NCBI GenBank assembly: GCA_964512995.1
Contig: CAZELM010000001.1
Coordinates: 62,001-126,000 of the forward strand
DNA from: CAZELM01 sp964512995
GTDB taxonomy: Bacteria > CSSED10-310
Reading direction: 5' to 3'
Length of the DNA stretch: 64,000 bases
The notes beneath the pieces are model-generated. The model was given only the letters and a program-made list of their open reading frames with translations, had not been told where the DNA came from and made no database searches. Within the stretch, counting starts at the first letter, position 1; each line of letters begins with the position of its first letter. This document shows positions 18,831 to 27,777 of the stretch, piece after piece. The position numbers and the translations under genes are program-made.

Positions 18831-19628
18831 GTGATCCCAATGAATACTCCATCTCAAATCATAATCGAAATGGACGATTTAACGGTATATCGGGATGATC
18901 GGCTGATCATTGCCGGACCGTGTAGTGTCGAAAGCAAGGAACAGCTTTTCTCATGCGCTCAAGTGGTGAAAGATGCAGGATTGCATTTTCTGCGTGGAGG
19001 TGCATTTAAACCGCGTACCAACCCATACAGCTTTCAGGGGCTGGGCGAAAAAGGGCTGGAGCTTCTGCGAATGGTAAAGCGGGAGTTCAAGCTCAAGATT
19101 GTCACTGAAATCGTAGATGCATCACACGTTGAACTGTACCGCGATTCCGTGGATATCCTCCAGATTGGCGCTCGGAACATGAGCAATTTTCAGCTTCTGA
19201 AATGCCTTGCCAGAATCGATAAGCCGATTCTCCTGAAAAGAGGCTATGCCGCGACCATCGAAGAACTGTTGCTGGCTGCCGAGTATCTGATCGCCGGTGG
19301 GAATAAACGGGTGATCTTATGCGAACGTGGCATTCGAACATTTGAACCTTACACTCGGAGCACGTTAGATCTCTCGGCCATCCCGATTGTTAAAAAGCTT
19401 TCCCATCTCCCGATTATCGTCGATCCCAGTCACGCGTGTGGTCGAAGCGACATTGTGATTCCGATGGCGTTAGCTGGTTTGGCTGCTGGAGCGGATGGAT
19501 TGATTGTCGAGATCCATCCAAATCCACAGAAGGCGTTGTGTGATGGACTGCAATCCCTTGATTTCATCAGGTTTCATCAGATGATCATGGAAATCAACCG
19601 ACTCAAAAAATTTTTGACTGGAGACTAG
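18831..19628 (+). CDS. aroF: 3-deoxy-7-phosphoheptulonate synthase (type I beta)
   Basis: First shikimate-pathway step, condensing phosphoenolpyruvate and erythrose 4-phosphate to DAHP. At 265 residues this is the short core form without an N-terminal ACT or ferredoxin-like regulatory domain. Motifs: IAGPCSVES, GGAFKPRTNPYSFQG, IGARNMSNF, LKRGYAATIEE, CERGIRTFE and VDPSHACGRSDIV. The frame opens with GTG directly after the previous stop; an ATG three codons later (18840) is an equally possible start. Family members include KDO-8-P-like enzymes, but the residues seen fit DAHP synthase. Confidence 0.93.
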   Translation: MIPMNTPSQIIIEMDDLTVYRDDRLIIAGPCSVESKEQLFSCAQVVKDAGLHFLRGGAFKPRTNPYSFQGLGEKGLELLRMVKREFKLKIVTEIVDASHVELYRDSVDILQIGARNMSNFQLLKCLARIDKPILLKRGYAATIEELLLAAEYLIAGGNKRVILCERGIRTFEPYTRSTLDLSAIPIVKKLSHLPIIVDPSHACGRSDIVIPMALAGLAAGADGLIVEIHPNPQKALCDGLQSLDFIRFHQMIMEINRLKKFLTGD

Positions 19629-19638
19629 AGGAGAACTC

Positions 19639-20859
19639 ATGCGGTCACACCAGGTTCATGTATTAAAAGTAAACGGACTATCCGGATCCCCTGTGTCCTT
19701 CATGCCTTCGGATATTCAGGTAATCAGGAAGGCGCTTGATCAAACCCTGGGTCTGCTCGGAATAACAGCATCTTATTTTTCCGGGAAATCAGTATTGATT
19801 CATCCCAATCTCGTACGGCCAAACCCGGATACGATCCCGGCCAGTTTTACTGATCCCCGAATCATAATCGCGTTGGGGGAAACCGTGAAAGATCTTGGAG
19901 CAGCTCGGATTCTGGTCGGTGAAAATCCCGGTTTTGGCTTTCCCAGCCGAAAAGCCTTTCAGGAAGCGAACCTCATCGAACCGCTTCAGAAGCGTGGTAT
20001 TGAGATCTGTTTTTTTGATGAGGAGAAGTGGGTGGAGGTTGACAATCCACGTGCGACGCTCTATCGCACGGTAAAAATCGCAAAATCCGTCATGGAAGCC
20101 GATGTGTTCATCAATGTTCCGAAGTTAAAAACGCATATGCTCACAGAGGTTTCTCTGAGTATCAAAAATCTGTTGGGAATCATTCCGGACTCGCAGCGGA
20201 TGCTGTATCATCGAAATGATATCATTCATAAAATCGTTGATCTGGCCATGGTGCGGCCACCGGATCTGAATATCATCGACGGAATCTGGGCCATGGAAGG
20301 GCAGGCTCCATTCCATGGCCGTGCTGTTACGGACTTTAATACCATTATTGCGGGAACCGATATGACGGCGGTCGATAGTGTGGCTGCGGAATTAATGGGT
20401 TTTGAGTTATGGGAAATTCCGCATCTGATGGTGGCGAGGCAGCAGTTATGGAACAATCAATTACACCAAATACAGTGTACGGGCGATCCCGTTGATCAGG
20501 TGAAACGACGGTTCCATCGCCCAGTTCTCTCCAGTGCCGCTCAGTTTCCATCTGTAACCTGTATTGAGTGTGGAGTCTGCCGGGGATGCTTGTCAGCCAT
20601 CCGCCACAGTCTCGACAAGTTGAGATACGAATCTGACTTCGTCAATATCCCCGCAGTTACAATCATTTCCGGAAGACCCATGCCGAATCGGGCTACATTG
20701 GACTCATGGAAAGGTCAACTGGTGCTTTTCGGGAACTGTGCGGCAGAATTTCAGTTTTATGAACCTGGAATGCGAGCCGATGCATCGTGGATACCCGGAT
20801 GTCCGCCACATGTCCTGGATCTGATGAATTACCTGAACCAATTACGGAAGGGACAATGA
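19639..20859 (+). CDS. DUF362-family iron-sulfur protein
   Basis: DUF362 domain protein of unknown function (406 residues). N-terminal part holds the family pattern KSVLIHPNLV, the DUF362 core NVPKLKTHMLTEVSLSIKNLLGI and DGIWAMEGQAPFHG. C-terminally there is a tight four-cysteine cluster CIECGVCRGC, then GNCAAE and PGCPPH near the end, the latter reminiscent of metal-cluster oxidoreductases. This suggests an Fe-S site, but that is inference. Good GAGGAG ribosome site. Its stop overlaps the queE start (ATGA), so the two are made together. Confidence 0.8.
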   Translation: MRSHQVHVLKVNGLSGSPVSFMPSDIQVIRKALDQTLGLLGITASYFSGKSVLIHPNLVRPNPDTIPASFTDPRIIIALGETVKDLGAARILVGENPGFGFPSRKAFQEANLIEPLQKRGIEICFFDEEKWVEVDNPRATLYRTVKIAKSVMEADVFINVPKLKTHMLTEVSLSIKNLLGIIPDSQRMLYHRNDIIHKIVDLAMVRPPDLNIIDGIWAMEGQAPFHGRAVTDFNTIIAGTDMTAVDSVAAELMGFELWEIPHLMVARQQLWNNQLHQIQCTGDPVDQVKRRFHRPVLSSAAQFPSVTCIECGVCRGCLSAIRHSLDKLRYESDFVNIPAVTIISGRPMPNRATLDSWKGQLVLFGNCAAEFQFYEPGMRADASWIPGCPPHVLDLMNYLNQLRKGQ

Positions 20860-21488
20860 ATCAATTGAATGTATTTCAGATTTTTACATCGATTCAAGGC
20901 GAATCGACATTTCAAGGACTTCCGTTCACATTCATCCGGATGGCTGGATGCAATCTGCGATGCCACTGGTGTGACTCATTGGAAACTCAGTCTTCAGGCG
21001 GACTCAGGATGTCGGTGAGTGAAATTGTCAATTATGTGGATGTTCTTGGCCTGTCTCATGTCTGTGTGACCGGAGGAGAACCCTTGGTGCAGCCAGATAT
21101 TCACCACCTTTTCGATGAGTTGGTGAACCGGGATTATATCGTGACATTGGAGACCAATGGCAGCCTGGATATCTCAGGTGTCAATGAAAAAGTAGCCCGG
21201 ATTGTCGATGTAAAGTGCCCATCGAGTGGGATGGAACATTGGAATTTCTGGGATAATTTCAGGAACCTGAGAGATCGGGATGAACTGAAATTTGTTATCG
21301 CTGATGAAGGTGATTATCAGTTTGCAAAAAGAATATATTATCAATATTTTCAGAATTTTCGAGGTCCGATTCATTTCTCGCCTGTCTGGAAAAGCCTGTT
21401 GCCATCGGAGCTTGCCAAATGGATAATATGTGATAAAATTCCTGTTCGTGTACATTGTCAATTTCACAAAATTCTGGGTGTACCGTAA
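20856..21488 (+). CDS. queE: 7-carboxy-7-deazaguanine synthase QueE (radical SAM)
   Basis: Radical SAM enzyme converting 6-carboxytetrahydropterin to 7-carboxy-7-deazaguanine for queuosine and other deazapurines. Fe-S motif CNLRCHWCDS (CX3CX2C) preceded by FTSIQGEST and FTFIRMAG; then VCVTGGEPLVQ and LETNGSLDI, with VDVKCPSSG. A longer frame exists upstream, but the ATG at 20856 overlaps the DUF362 stop as ATGA and has AAGGGA nearby, giving the usual 210 residues. The other queuosine genes (queC, queD, queF, tgt) are not in the window. Confidence 0.93.
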   Translation: MNQLNVFQIFTSIQGESTFQGLPFTFIRMAGCNLRCHWCDSLETQSSGGLRMSVSEIVNYVDVLGLSHVCVTGGEPLVQPDIHHLFDELVNRDYIVTLETNGSLDISGVNEKVARIVDVKCPSSGMEHWNFWDNFRNLRDRDELKFVIADEGDYQFAKRIYYQYFQNFRGPIHFSPVWKSLLPSELAKWIICDKIPVRVHCQFHKILGVP

Positions 21489-21524
21489 TGAAGATGTGTG
21501 TCGGAATGGAAAGGATGATCTGCG

Positions 21525-23303
21525 ATGGAACATGAAGCGTTATTGGAGAGAACACATTATTGCGTGGAAGCTGGAACCCTGGAACCGGGTACACAGATTA
21601 TTGTCGCCGGGTGGGTGCGGAAACGCCGGGATTTGGGTAATCTTGTTTTCATTGATCTCTATGATCGATCAGGTCTATTGCAGGTTGTCTTTGATCCCGA
21701 TCGAACACCGGAATTGTACCGTGATGCCGCTGCCTTGAAACGGGAGTCTGTCCTGACGGTGAAAGGAACAGTATCGCTTCGTCCGGACAATGCCATCAAT
21801 CCGACCATGGAAACCGGTCGAGTGGAACTGGTCGCGGATCAACTGACAGTACATAACAGCTCCAAAGTACCCCCATTCCATCTGATTGGTGGAGCAGAGG
21901 CAAATGAAGAATTGCGGTTGAAATATCGCTATCTGGATTTGCGGCGACCGGAAATGTTCAGAATTATTAAAGCCCGTCATGAAGCCACTCAGATCATTCA
22001 TCGGTTTTATTCCAGCCAGGGGTTTCTGGAAGTGACAACACCGCAGTTATTGCGATCCACTCCAGAAGGCGCACGGGATTTTTTGGTGCCCAGCCGCTTG
22101 CATAAAGGCATGTGCTATGCTTTGCCGCAGTCTCCCCAGATGCTCAAACAATTACTGATGATCAGTGGTGTTGACCGGTACTTTCAGGTCGTGAAATGCT
22201 TCCGGGATGAGGACTCCAGAGCGGACCGGCAGCCGGAGTTTACTCAGATCGATGTGGAGATGTCATTTACGTCAGTCGAGACCTTGTTCAGGATTCATGA
22301 GCAGCTCATAGTGGAATTGTTCGGATCCATCATGAATCGCAGTGTCGTGACGCCATTTCAGCGAATGACCTATCAGGAAGCGATGCTGAAATATGGATCG
22401 GATAAGCCGGATTTGCGATTTGGCATAGAAATTCATGAACTGAGCCATGTAATCAGCGATTGTGGCTTCTCCGTGACGGATAATGTATTGGCGTCGGGTG
22501 GAATTATTCGGGGACTAGTTTATCCGGGTGGGAGCAAATTATCAAGGAAGCAGATCGGTGAGCTTGAAGATGTTGCCAAACATCGGGGTGCGAACGGATT
22601 GATTGCTTTGAAAGTTATAGAATCCGGGGAATTTTCAGGAAGCCCATTAGGTAAGTTATTGAGTTCTGAAAAGAAAGCCATGCTCCTGGCAGCAATGTCG
22701 GCCGTTCCTGGAGATTTGATCTGCATGGTTGCAGGTCCGGAATCCCTCGTGGCATCCACTCTTGGGGATATGCGTTTGGATATTGCCCGACGGGAGAATC
22801 TCCTGACCGACGAATTGCGCTTCCTTTGGATTACGGAATTTCCGCTCTTGGAGTTCAATGCGGAGGAGGGGCGGTATCAGGCAATGCATCACCCATTTAC
22901 GTCACCGGTTCCGGAGGACATCCCGCTTCTCCAGACAAACCCAGGCCAATGCCGCGCTCAAGCGTACGATCTGGTTCTCAATGGTGTGGAACTGGGTGGG
23001 GGAAGTGTACGGATATACAACCCGGAGGTTCAGTCCATGATGTTCAAGGCGATTGGCATCACTCCCGCCGAAGCTGAATCACGATTCGGATTTTTCCTGG
23101 AAGCGCTCGAATATGGCACGCCTCCACATTGTGGGATTGCATTTGGACTGGACCGAATCATGATGCTTCTGGTTGGAACGGATAATTTGCGGGATGTGAT
23201 TGCGTTCCCAAAAACATTACAAGCCAGTTGTCTCCTGACTCAAGCTCCTTCGCCTACGACGGATGATCAATTGTCCATACTCGGATTAAAAATAAAAAAT
23301 TGA
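21525..23303 (+). CDS. aspS: aspartyl-tRNA synthetase
   Basis: Class IIb synthetase for tRNA-Asp (possibly also tRNA-Asn; gatCAB is not visible here). N-terminal OB-fold anticodon domain (VAGWVRKRRDLGNLVFIDL), catalytic core with RYLDLRRPEM, motif 2 FRDEDSRADRQPEFTQID, the bacterial GAD insertion (about 280-415), and motif 3 GIAFGLDRIMMLL. The 592 residues are typical. AAAGGATG lies upstream of the ATG. It ends the long plus-strand run and is followed by a 750-bp gap. Confidence 0.96.
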   Translation: MEHEALLERTHYCVEAGTLEPGTQIIVAGWVRKRRDLGNLVFIDLYDRSGLLQVVFDPDRTPELYRDAAALKRESVLTVKGTVSLRPDNAINPTMETGRVELVADQLTVHNSSKVPPFHLIGGAEANEELRLKYRYLDLRRPEMFRIIKARHEATQIIHRFYSSQGFLEVTTPQLLRSTPEGARDFLVPSRLHKGMCYALPQSPQMLKQLLMISGVDRYFQVVKCFRDEDSRADRQPEFTQIDVEMSFTSVETLFRIHEQLIVELFGSIMNRSVVTPFQRMTYQEAMLKYGSDKPDLRFGIEIHELSHVISDCGFSVTDNVLASGGIIRGLVYPGGSKLSRKQIGELEDVAKHRGANGLIALKVIESGEFSGSPLGKLLSSEKKAMLLAAMSAVPGDLICMVAGPESLVASTLGDMRLDIARRENLLTDELRFLWITEFPLLEFNAEEGRYQAMHHPFTSPVPEDIPLLQTNPGQCRAQAYDLVLNGVELGGGSVRIYNPEVQSMMFKAIGITPAEAESRFGFFLEALEYGTPPHCGIAFGLDRIMMLLVGTDNLRDVIAFPKTLQASCLLTQAPSPTTDDQLSILGLKIKN

Positions 23304-24055
23304 TTGTTCGTCCCAATGCATTAAAACTGCAACTATTGCATGTAAAGAGAAACTGGAATTTTACATATTATTCCGAAAACCCGTTTATCCGCTTATTATT
23401 ATATCTCAATTTAACATGCTCATGTCAGCCTTCAATATCAAGGAACAGGCAGTATGCTGTCTGTCAGTAATTCCGTCGAAAGAAGGAGGTTTGGTCAAAG
23501 CAATCGAGGCCACAGGTGAAGAATTTTGGTATTAACTTGAAATTTGTTCAATGGCACCAGGTATGCTTTTCAAGAAATGGACAAAAAAGAAGATTATTGA
23601 TTTATATAACAGCAGCGGCTCTGTTACAGAAGATACGAAGTATTCTGACAGATCGCTGTCCAATAAGAATCTACGTGTTATAATATCAGATATTTGTAAG
23701 TTGCTAAGGTCATAACGAGCCGGTTCAATTGAACAGAAGATCCAGAATACAAATGTTGAACGAAGTGACAAACCGGCAGTAAGAATCTCCTTCCACCATT
23801 GAACCAGTCGATTTACATTTTTTTTAGCTTGACAACCTGAAAGATTTCAGATTATAAGTTCAGAGAATGCGATTTTGATGGTTATCTTCCAAAAAAATGC
23901 ATCTTCACGGTTATTAAATTCTATCTGTCTTATATTTCTGCCAATTTTATTCCTATCTTTTTGCCTGATCGCGTGATCATTTGCGAAAAAATAAAATTCC
24001 AAAGCCTGTAAAATCCATTTCGGTAAGGACGGGTATTGGGTAAAGGAGAGCCCTT
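23304..24055 (+). other. 752-bp AT-rich intergenic region upstream of rho
   Basis: I see no convincing gene here. A perfect AAGGAGGT (23483-23490) has only a TTG one base later, too close for a normal start. A 79-codon open frame on the minus strand (23532-23771) starts with TTG, has no ribosome site and shows no recognisable motif. A small hairpin TAACAG...CTGTTA is at 23607-23626. The one well-supported element is the promoter at 23829-23858. The low G+C and lack of structure suggest either a long rho leader or decayed sequence. Confidence 0.5.
23829..23858 (+). promoter_or_regulatory. rho promoter
   Basis: A perfect -35 TTGACA (23829-23834) is followed after 18 bp by TATAAG (23853-23858). 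This predicts transcription from about 23866 and a 5' leader of roughly 190 nt before the rho start. rho genes are often autoregulated by attenuation in such leaders; that is family knowledge, not shown here. Confidence 0.6.
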
Positions 24056-25309
24056 ATGATAATGAACATCACTGAGTTGAAAGAAAAATCGATAAACGAG
24101 TTGCATCAGTTGGCATCAGAATTCGGTTTAACCTTATCTACGACATTGCGAAAACAGGAACTGATTTTTAAAATTTTGCAGGCACAAGCAGAAAAAGATG
24201 GGCTGATTTTTGCAGAAGGTGTTCTGGAGACATTACCGGATGGTTTCGGCTTTTTAAGGTCGCCGGATTATAATTACCTTCCGGGTCCCGATGATGTGTA
24301 TGTATCACCGTCACAGATTCGGCGTTTTGATCTGCGTACCGGAGATACCATCTCCGGCCAAATTCGACCTCCGAAAGACAATGAGCGGTATTTTGCGCTT
24401 CTGAAAGTAGAAGCTATAAATTTTGAAAGTCCGGAAGTATCCAAAGACAAATGCTTTTTTGACAACTTGACTCCATTGTATCCGGATCGTGCGTTTGAAT
24501 TGGAGCGGGAGCCCATGGATTTGTCGACGCGGGTCATGGCATTGCTGACGCCGATTGGAAAAGGACAGCGAGGCCTGGTTGTTTCCCCACCACGAACTGG
24601 CAAAACAATGCTGCTCCAATCAATTGCGCATTCCATTACCAAAAATCATCCCGATGTGTATCTCATCGTGCTCCTGATCGATGAACGTCCCGAAGAAGTG
24701 ACGGATATGGAACGGAATGTGAAGGGGGAAATCATCAGTTCGACATTTGATGAACCGGCTCAAAGACACGTTCAAGTCGCAGAAATGGTCATTGAAAAAG
24801 CCAAACGACTCGTCGAACACAAACGAGATGTGGTCATCCTATTAGATTCGATCACACGGTTGGCTCGTGCCTACAATGCGGTCGTCCCTCCATCCGGAAA
24901 AATTCTCTCCGGAGGTGTTGATTCCAACGCCTTGCACCGACCGAAACGCTTTTTTGGAGCAGCTCGAAATACCGAAGAAGGAGGAAGCTTGACCATCATT
25001 GCGACAGCATTGATTGATACCGGAAGCAGAATGGATGATGTTATTTTCGAGGAGTTCAAGGGGACAGGAAATATGGAACTGCACCTCGACCGGCGGCTTG
25101 TTGATCGACGGGTTTTCCCGGCCATCGATATCAAACGTTCCGGCACTCGGAAAGAAGAGCTATTGATCGACAAGGATACTTTGCAGAAAGTGTGGATCCT
25201 GAGAAAATTGCTCAATCCCATGGGTGTGGTGGAGAGCATGGAATTTCTGCTTGAAAAAATGAGCCGGACGCGCAATAATGGCGAATTTTTAACTCTCATG
25301 AATGCCTAA
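24056..25309 (+). CDS. rho: transcription termination factor Rho
   Basis: Hexameric RNA-dependent ATPase that terminates transcription. N-terminal helical Rho_N (about 5-45), cold-shock RNA-binding domain (about 50-125) with DGFGFLRSPDYNYLPGPDDV, and the RecA-like motor with P-loop PPRTGKT (179-185), LLIDERPEEVTDM, Walker B VVILLDSITRLARAYN, the R-loop ALHRPKRFFGAARNTEEGGSLT region, and the C-terminal MEFLLEKMSRTRNN. Most Rho proteins have PPKAGKT or PPRAGKT, so the Ala-to-Thr change is unusual. The ATG has AAAGGAG seven bases upstream. The 417 residues lack the long N-terminal insert of high-GC bacteria. Confidence 0.97.
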   Translation: MIMNITELKEKSINELHQLASEFGLTLSTTLRKQELIFKILQAQAEKDGLIFAEGVLETLPDGFGFLRSPDYNYLPGPDDVYVSPSQIRRFDLRTGDTISGQIRPPKDNERYFALLKVEAINFESPEVSKDKCFFDNLTPLYPDRAFELEREPMDLSTRVMALLTPIGKGQRGLVVSPPRTGKTMLLQSIAHSITKNHPDVYLIVLLIDERPEEVTDMERNVKGEIISSTFDEPAQRHVQVAEMVIEKAKRLVEHKRDVVILLDSITRLARAYNAVVPPSGKILSGGVDSNALHRPKRFFGAARNTEEGGSLTIIATALIDTGSRMDDVIFEEFKGTGNMELHLDRRLVDRRVFPAIDIKRSGTRKEELLIDKDTLQKVWILRKLLNPMGVVESMEFLLEKMSRTRNNGEFLTLMNA

Positions 25310-25370
25310 AACTGCCACATTCTCGATGGAAAATCGTTCGCCATTCAGTCAATATTTGCCAATAACATGC

Positions 25371-25399
25371 TTGCTTTTAAGAATGGCTGTTAATATAAT
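25371..25399 (+). promoter_or_regulatory. rpmE promoter
   Basis: TTGCTT (25371-25376), a 17-bp spacer and a perfect TATAAT (25394-25399) lie about 95 bp upstream of rpmE in the 183-bp rho-rpmE gap. This is a good housekeeping-sigma promoter for the rpmE-DUF1385-prfA run. Confidence 0.6.
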
Positions 25400-25492
25400 T
25401 GTTACCTTTGGCGGGTTAACAGATGCAGTCTGTGGCTCGTTCTGATAGACGAGGATTTTTTTCATAGTAATGATAAGAGTTGGAGGTTTATT

Positions 25493-25699
25493 GTGAAAAA
25501 GGGTATTCATCCAAAATACGAACCGACTTCGATCACATGTGCGTGTGGCAATGTGATTGAAACACGATCAACACGCTCAGACCTGAAAATCGAAATCTGT
25601 TCCAAATGTCACCCGTTTTATACTGGGAAACAGCGAGTAGTTGATACGGCTGGCCGCGTCGAAAAATTCCTGAAAAAGTATGGACTGGAAAAAAAATAA
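25493..25699 (+). CDS. rpmE: 50S ribosomal protein L31, zinc-binding form
   Basis: Large-subunit protein L31 (68 residues). The cysteines CACGN and CSKCHPFYTG show the zinc-containing (C+) type. Sequence starts MKKGIHPKYEP and ends with the basic KFLKKYG. GTG start with GGAGGT eight bases upstream. It begins the conserved rpmE-DUF1385-prfA-prmC-murA order found in several phyla. Confidence 0.97.
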   Translation: MKKGIHPKYEPTSITCACGNVIETRSTRSDLKIEICSKCHPFYTGKQRVVDTAGRVEKFLKKYGLEKK

Positions 25700-25730
25700 C
25701 TGCATAATCGTTTTAGGTTGAGGAATTGGT

Positions 25731-26675
25731 ATGGCAGATGTCCTTGTCGGTGGACAAGCTGTTTTAGAAGGTGTCATGATGCGAGCGCCTGGCATTATGA
25801 GTGTCGCTGTTCGAAGGCAGGATGGATCAATCCAGATCCAAAAGAATCATTTAGTCTCCATTGCTGATCGTTGGCCGATATGGCGAAAACCATTTTTTCG
25901 GGGCTTGCTGGCATTGGAGCAATCTTTGGTTCTTGGATTTAAAGCGTTGAATTTTTCATCTGCTATTGCGTTGGCTGACATGGCTCCAGAATCGGATTCC
26001 AGGAGTTCGGCTTGTAATCAGGAACCGGATCGTTTATCTGCCTGGTCCATTGTTGGTGTGATTGCGTCAACATTGGCGATTGGATTTGGTGTATTCTTTT
26101 TCTTGCCTTTGTATTTTACGGAAATTCTTGGAAAGTATCTCCCGCTGATTCGCGAGAATATTTTTTTGTTCAACGCAGTGGATGGGATCATCCGGGTATT
26201 GTTCTTCTTGTTTTACATCATCGCAATATCATTTCTCCCGGATATCCGTCGTGTATTTCAATATCATGGAGCGGAACATAAATCGATCGCTGCATTCGAG
26301 GCAGGGAGACCATTGATCCTGGAGAGTGCGAGAAAATTTTCTTCGTTGCATCCGCGTTGTGGAACCTCATTTTTATTGATGGTCATGGTCGTCGCGATCT
26401 TTGTGTTTACACTTATTCCATCTGAGATTTCCATTTGGGCGAAAGCACTCTCACGAATTCTTCTGTTACCGGTCATTGCCGGATTATCGTTTGAACTGAT
26501 CCGCAAAGCAGGCGATTCCTCCAGTTGGTACTGGCGCTTATGGATCGCTCCCGGACTATGGTTACAGTTACTGACAACCCGTGAACCGGATGATCTCCAG
26601 TTGGAAGTCGGCCTGGAAGCTCTGAAATCCGCTCTCGAAAATTCAGATAACTCAAAATTCGATCTCATTATATAG
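25731..26675 (+). CDS. DUF1385 family membrane protein
   Basis: Conserved membrane protein of unknown function, typically encoded between rpmE and prfA as here. N-terminal signature VGGQAVLEGVMMRAPG and RRQDGSI; about four hydrophobic segments (about 105-130, 138-175, 215-240, 245-262); between them the polar conserved YHGAEHKSIAAFEAG and HPRCGTSFLL motifs. The conserved His/Glu/Cys residues suggest metal or catalytic function, but none is proven. GAGGAATTGGT lies upstream of the ATG. Confidence 0.92.
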   Translation: MADVLVGGQAVLEGVMMRAPGIMSVAVRRQDGSIQIQKNHLVSIADRWPIWRKPFFRGLLALEQSLVLGFKALNFSSAIALADMAPESDSRSSACNQEPDRLSAWSIVGVIASTLAIGFGVFFFLPLYFTEILGKYLPLIRENIFLFNAVDGIIRVLFFLFYIIAISFLPDIRRVFQYHGAEHKSIAAFEAGRPLILESARKFSSLHPRCGTSFLLMVMVVAIFVFTLIPSEISIWAKALSRILLLPVIAGLSFELIRKAGDSSSWYWRLWIAPGLWLQLLTTREPDDLQLEVGLEALKSALENSDNSKFDLII

Positions 26676-26688
26676 AAATTCAACAGAT

Positions 26689-27777
26689 ATGGAACTCTCT
26701 AAACGACTCGAACCCTTTGTCTCCAAATACAATACCCTGGCGGAACAACTGGCAGACTCCGAAGTGTTGAATAATCGGGAAAAATACCTTTTATTAACCC
26801 GCCAGTATGCTGAGTTATCTGAAATCATCGATTTTTATCACAAATGGACCCGGATGGATTCGGAATTTCGGGATGTCAAGGAACTGGTACGCACAGAATC
26901 AGATCCCGAACTGAAAGCTTTGGCCGAAAGTGAGATTGCCAGTCTGGAGAAGAACATGAATGATCTGGAGAATGAGATCAATCTTTTGATCAATCCTCCT
27001 GATCCATTTGACGGGAAAAATGTGATTATTGAAATTCGTGCCGGTACCGGTGGTGCGGAAGCTGGATTGTTTGCCGCTGATTTGTACCGGATGTACGCAC
27101 GATATGCTGAAAATAAAAAGTGGAAGCTGGAAGTTCTCAGCCAGTCCGCAGGAGATCTCGACGGTATCAAAGAAGTTATTGCGCAGGTATCTGGCAAGCG
27201 GGTCTATGGTGTATTGAAATATGAGAGTGGTGTTCACCGGGTCCAACGGGTTCCGGAAACGGAAGCAAGTGGCAGAATCCATACCTCCGCCGTCACCGTC
27301 GCTGTTCTACCTGAAGCGGAGGATGTGGAGATCGATATTGATCCGGGAGATCTGAGGATTGATGTGTTTCGATCCAGTGGTCCCGGAGGACAAAGTGTTA
27401 ATACAACGGATTCGGCAGTGCGCGTAACACATCTCCCGACCGGTATGATCGTTTCCTGCCAAGATGAAAAAAGTCAGCACAAGAACAAAGCGAAAGCGAT
27501 CAAAATATTAAAATCCCGATTATTGGATAAAGCGCGGCAGGAACAAGATGAAAAAATCGCCAGTGAACGCCGGCAGATGGTATCGACGGGAGATCGAAGT
27601 GCGAAGATCCGGACTTATAACTTCCCCCAGAACCGAATCACAGATCATCGGATCAATCTCACTCTCCATCGACTGGCTCAGGTTCTTGAGGGTGATTTAG
27701 ATGAAATGGTAAATGCACTAAGAGATTTCTTTCACGCAGAGGAGCTGAAAGCGCGCACTGAAGCGGCAGGTCGTTAA
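26689..27777 (+). CDS. prfA: peptide chain release factor 1
   Basis: Class I release factor reading UAA/UAG. The 362 residues show the stop-codon recognition tripeptide of RF1 as P-E-T (VPETEASGRIHTS) and the peptidyl-hydrolysis GGQ at 233-235 (SSGPGGQSVNTTDSAV). N-terminal coiled-coil domain (about 1-100). The Gln of GGQ is the methylation target of PrmC, encoded immediately downstream with no gap. The RF1 motif means TAG is a normal stop codon here. Confidence 0.97.
   Translation: MELSKRLEPFVSKYNTLAEQLADSEVLNNREKYLLLTRQYAELSEIIDFYHKWTRMDSEFRDVKELVRTESDPELKALAESEIASLEKNMNDLENEINLLINPPDPFDGKNVIIEIRAGTGGAEAGLFAADLYRMYARYAENKKWKLEVLSQSAGDLDGIKEVIAQVSGKRVYGVLKYESGVHRVQRVPETEASGRIHTSAVTVAVLPEAEDVEIDIDPGDLRIDVFRSSGPGGQSVNTTDSAVRVTHLPTGMIVSCQDEKSQHKNKAKAIKILKSRLLDKARQEQDEKIASERRQMVSTGDRSAKIRTYNFPQNRITDHRINLTLHRLAQVLEGDLDEMVNALRDFFHAEELKARTEAAGR

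Noticed and set aside
20787..20855. 23-codon extension of queE
   Set aside because: It overlaps the DUF362 gene; the ATG at 20856 gives the standard QueE start and an ATGA overlap.
23483..23535. rho leader peptide starting at TTG 23491
   Set aside because: The TTG is one base after AAGGAGGT, too close for initiation, and the frame has only 14 codons.
23532..23771. 79-codon minus-strand frame upstream of rho
   Set aside because: TTG start, no ribosome site, biased composition from AT-rich DNA and no motif.
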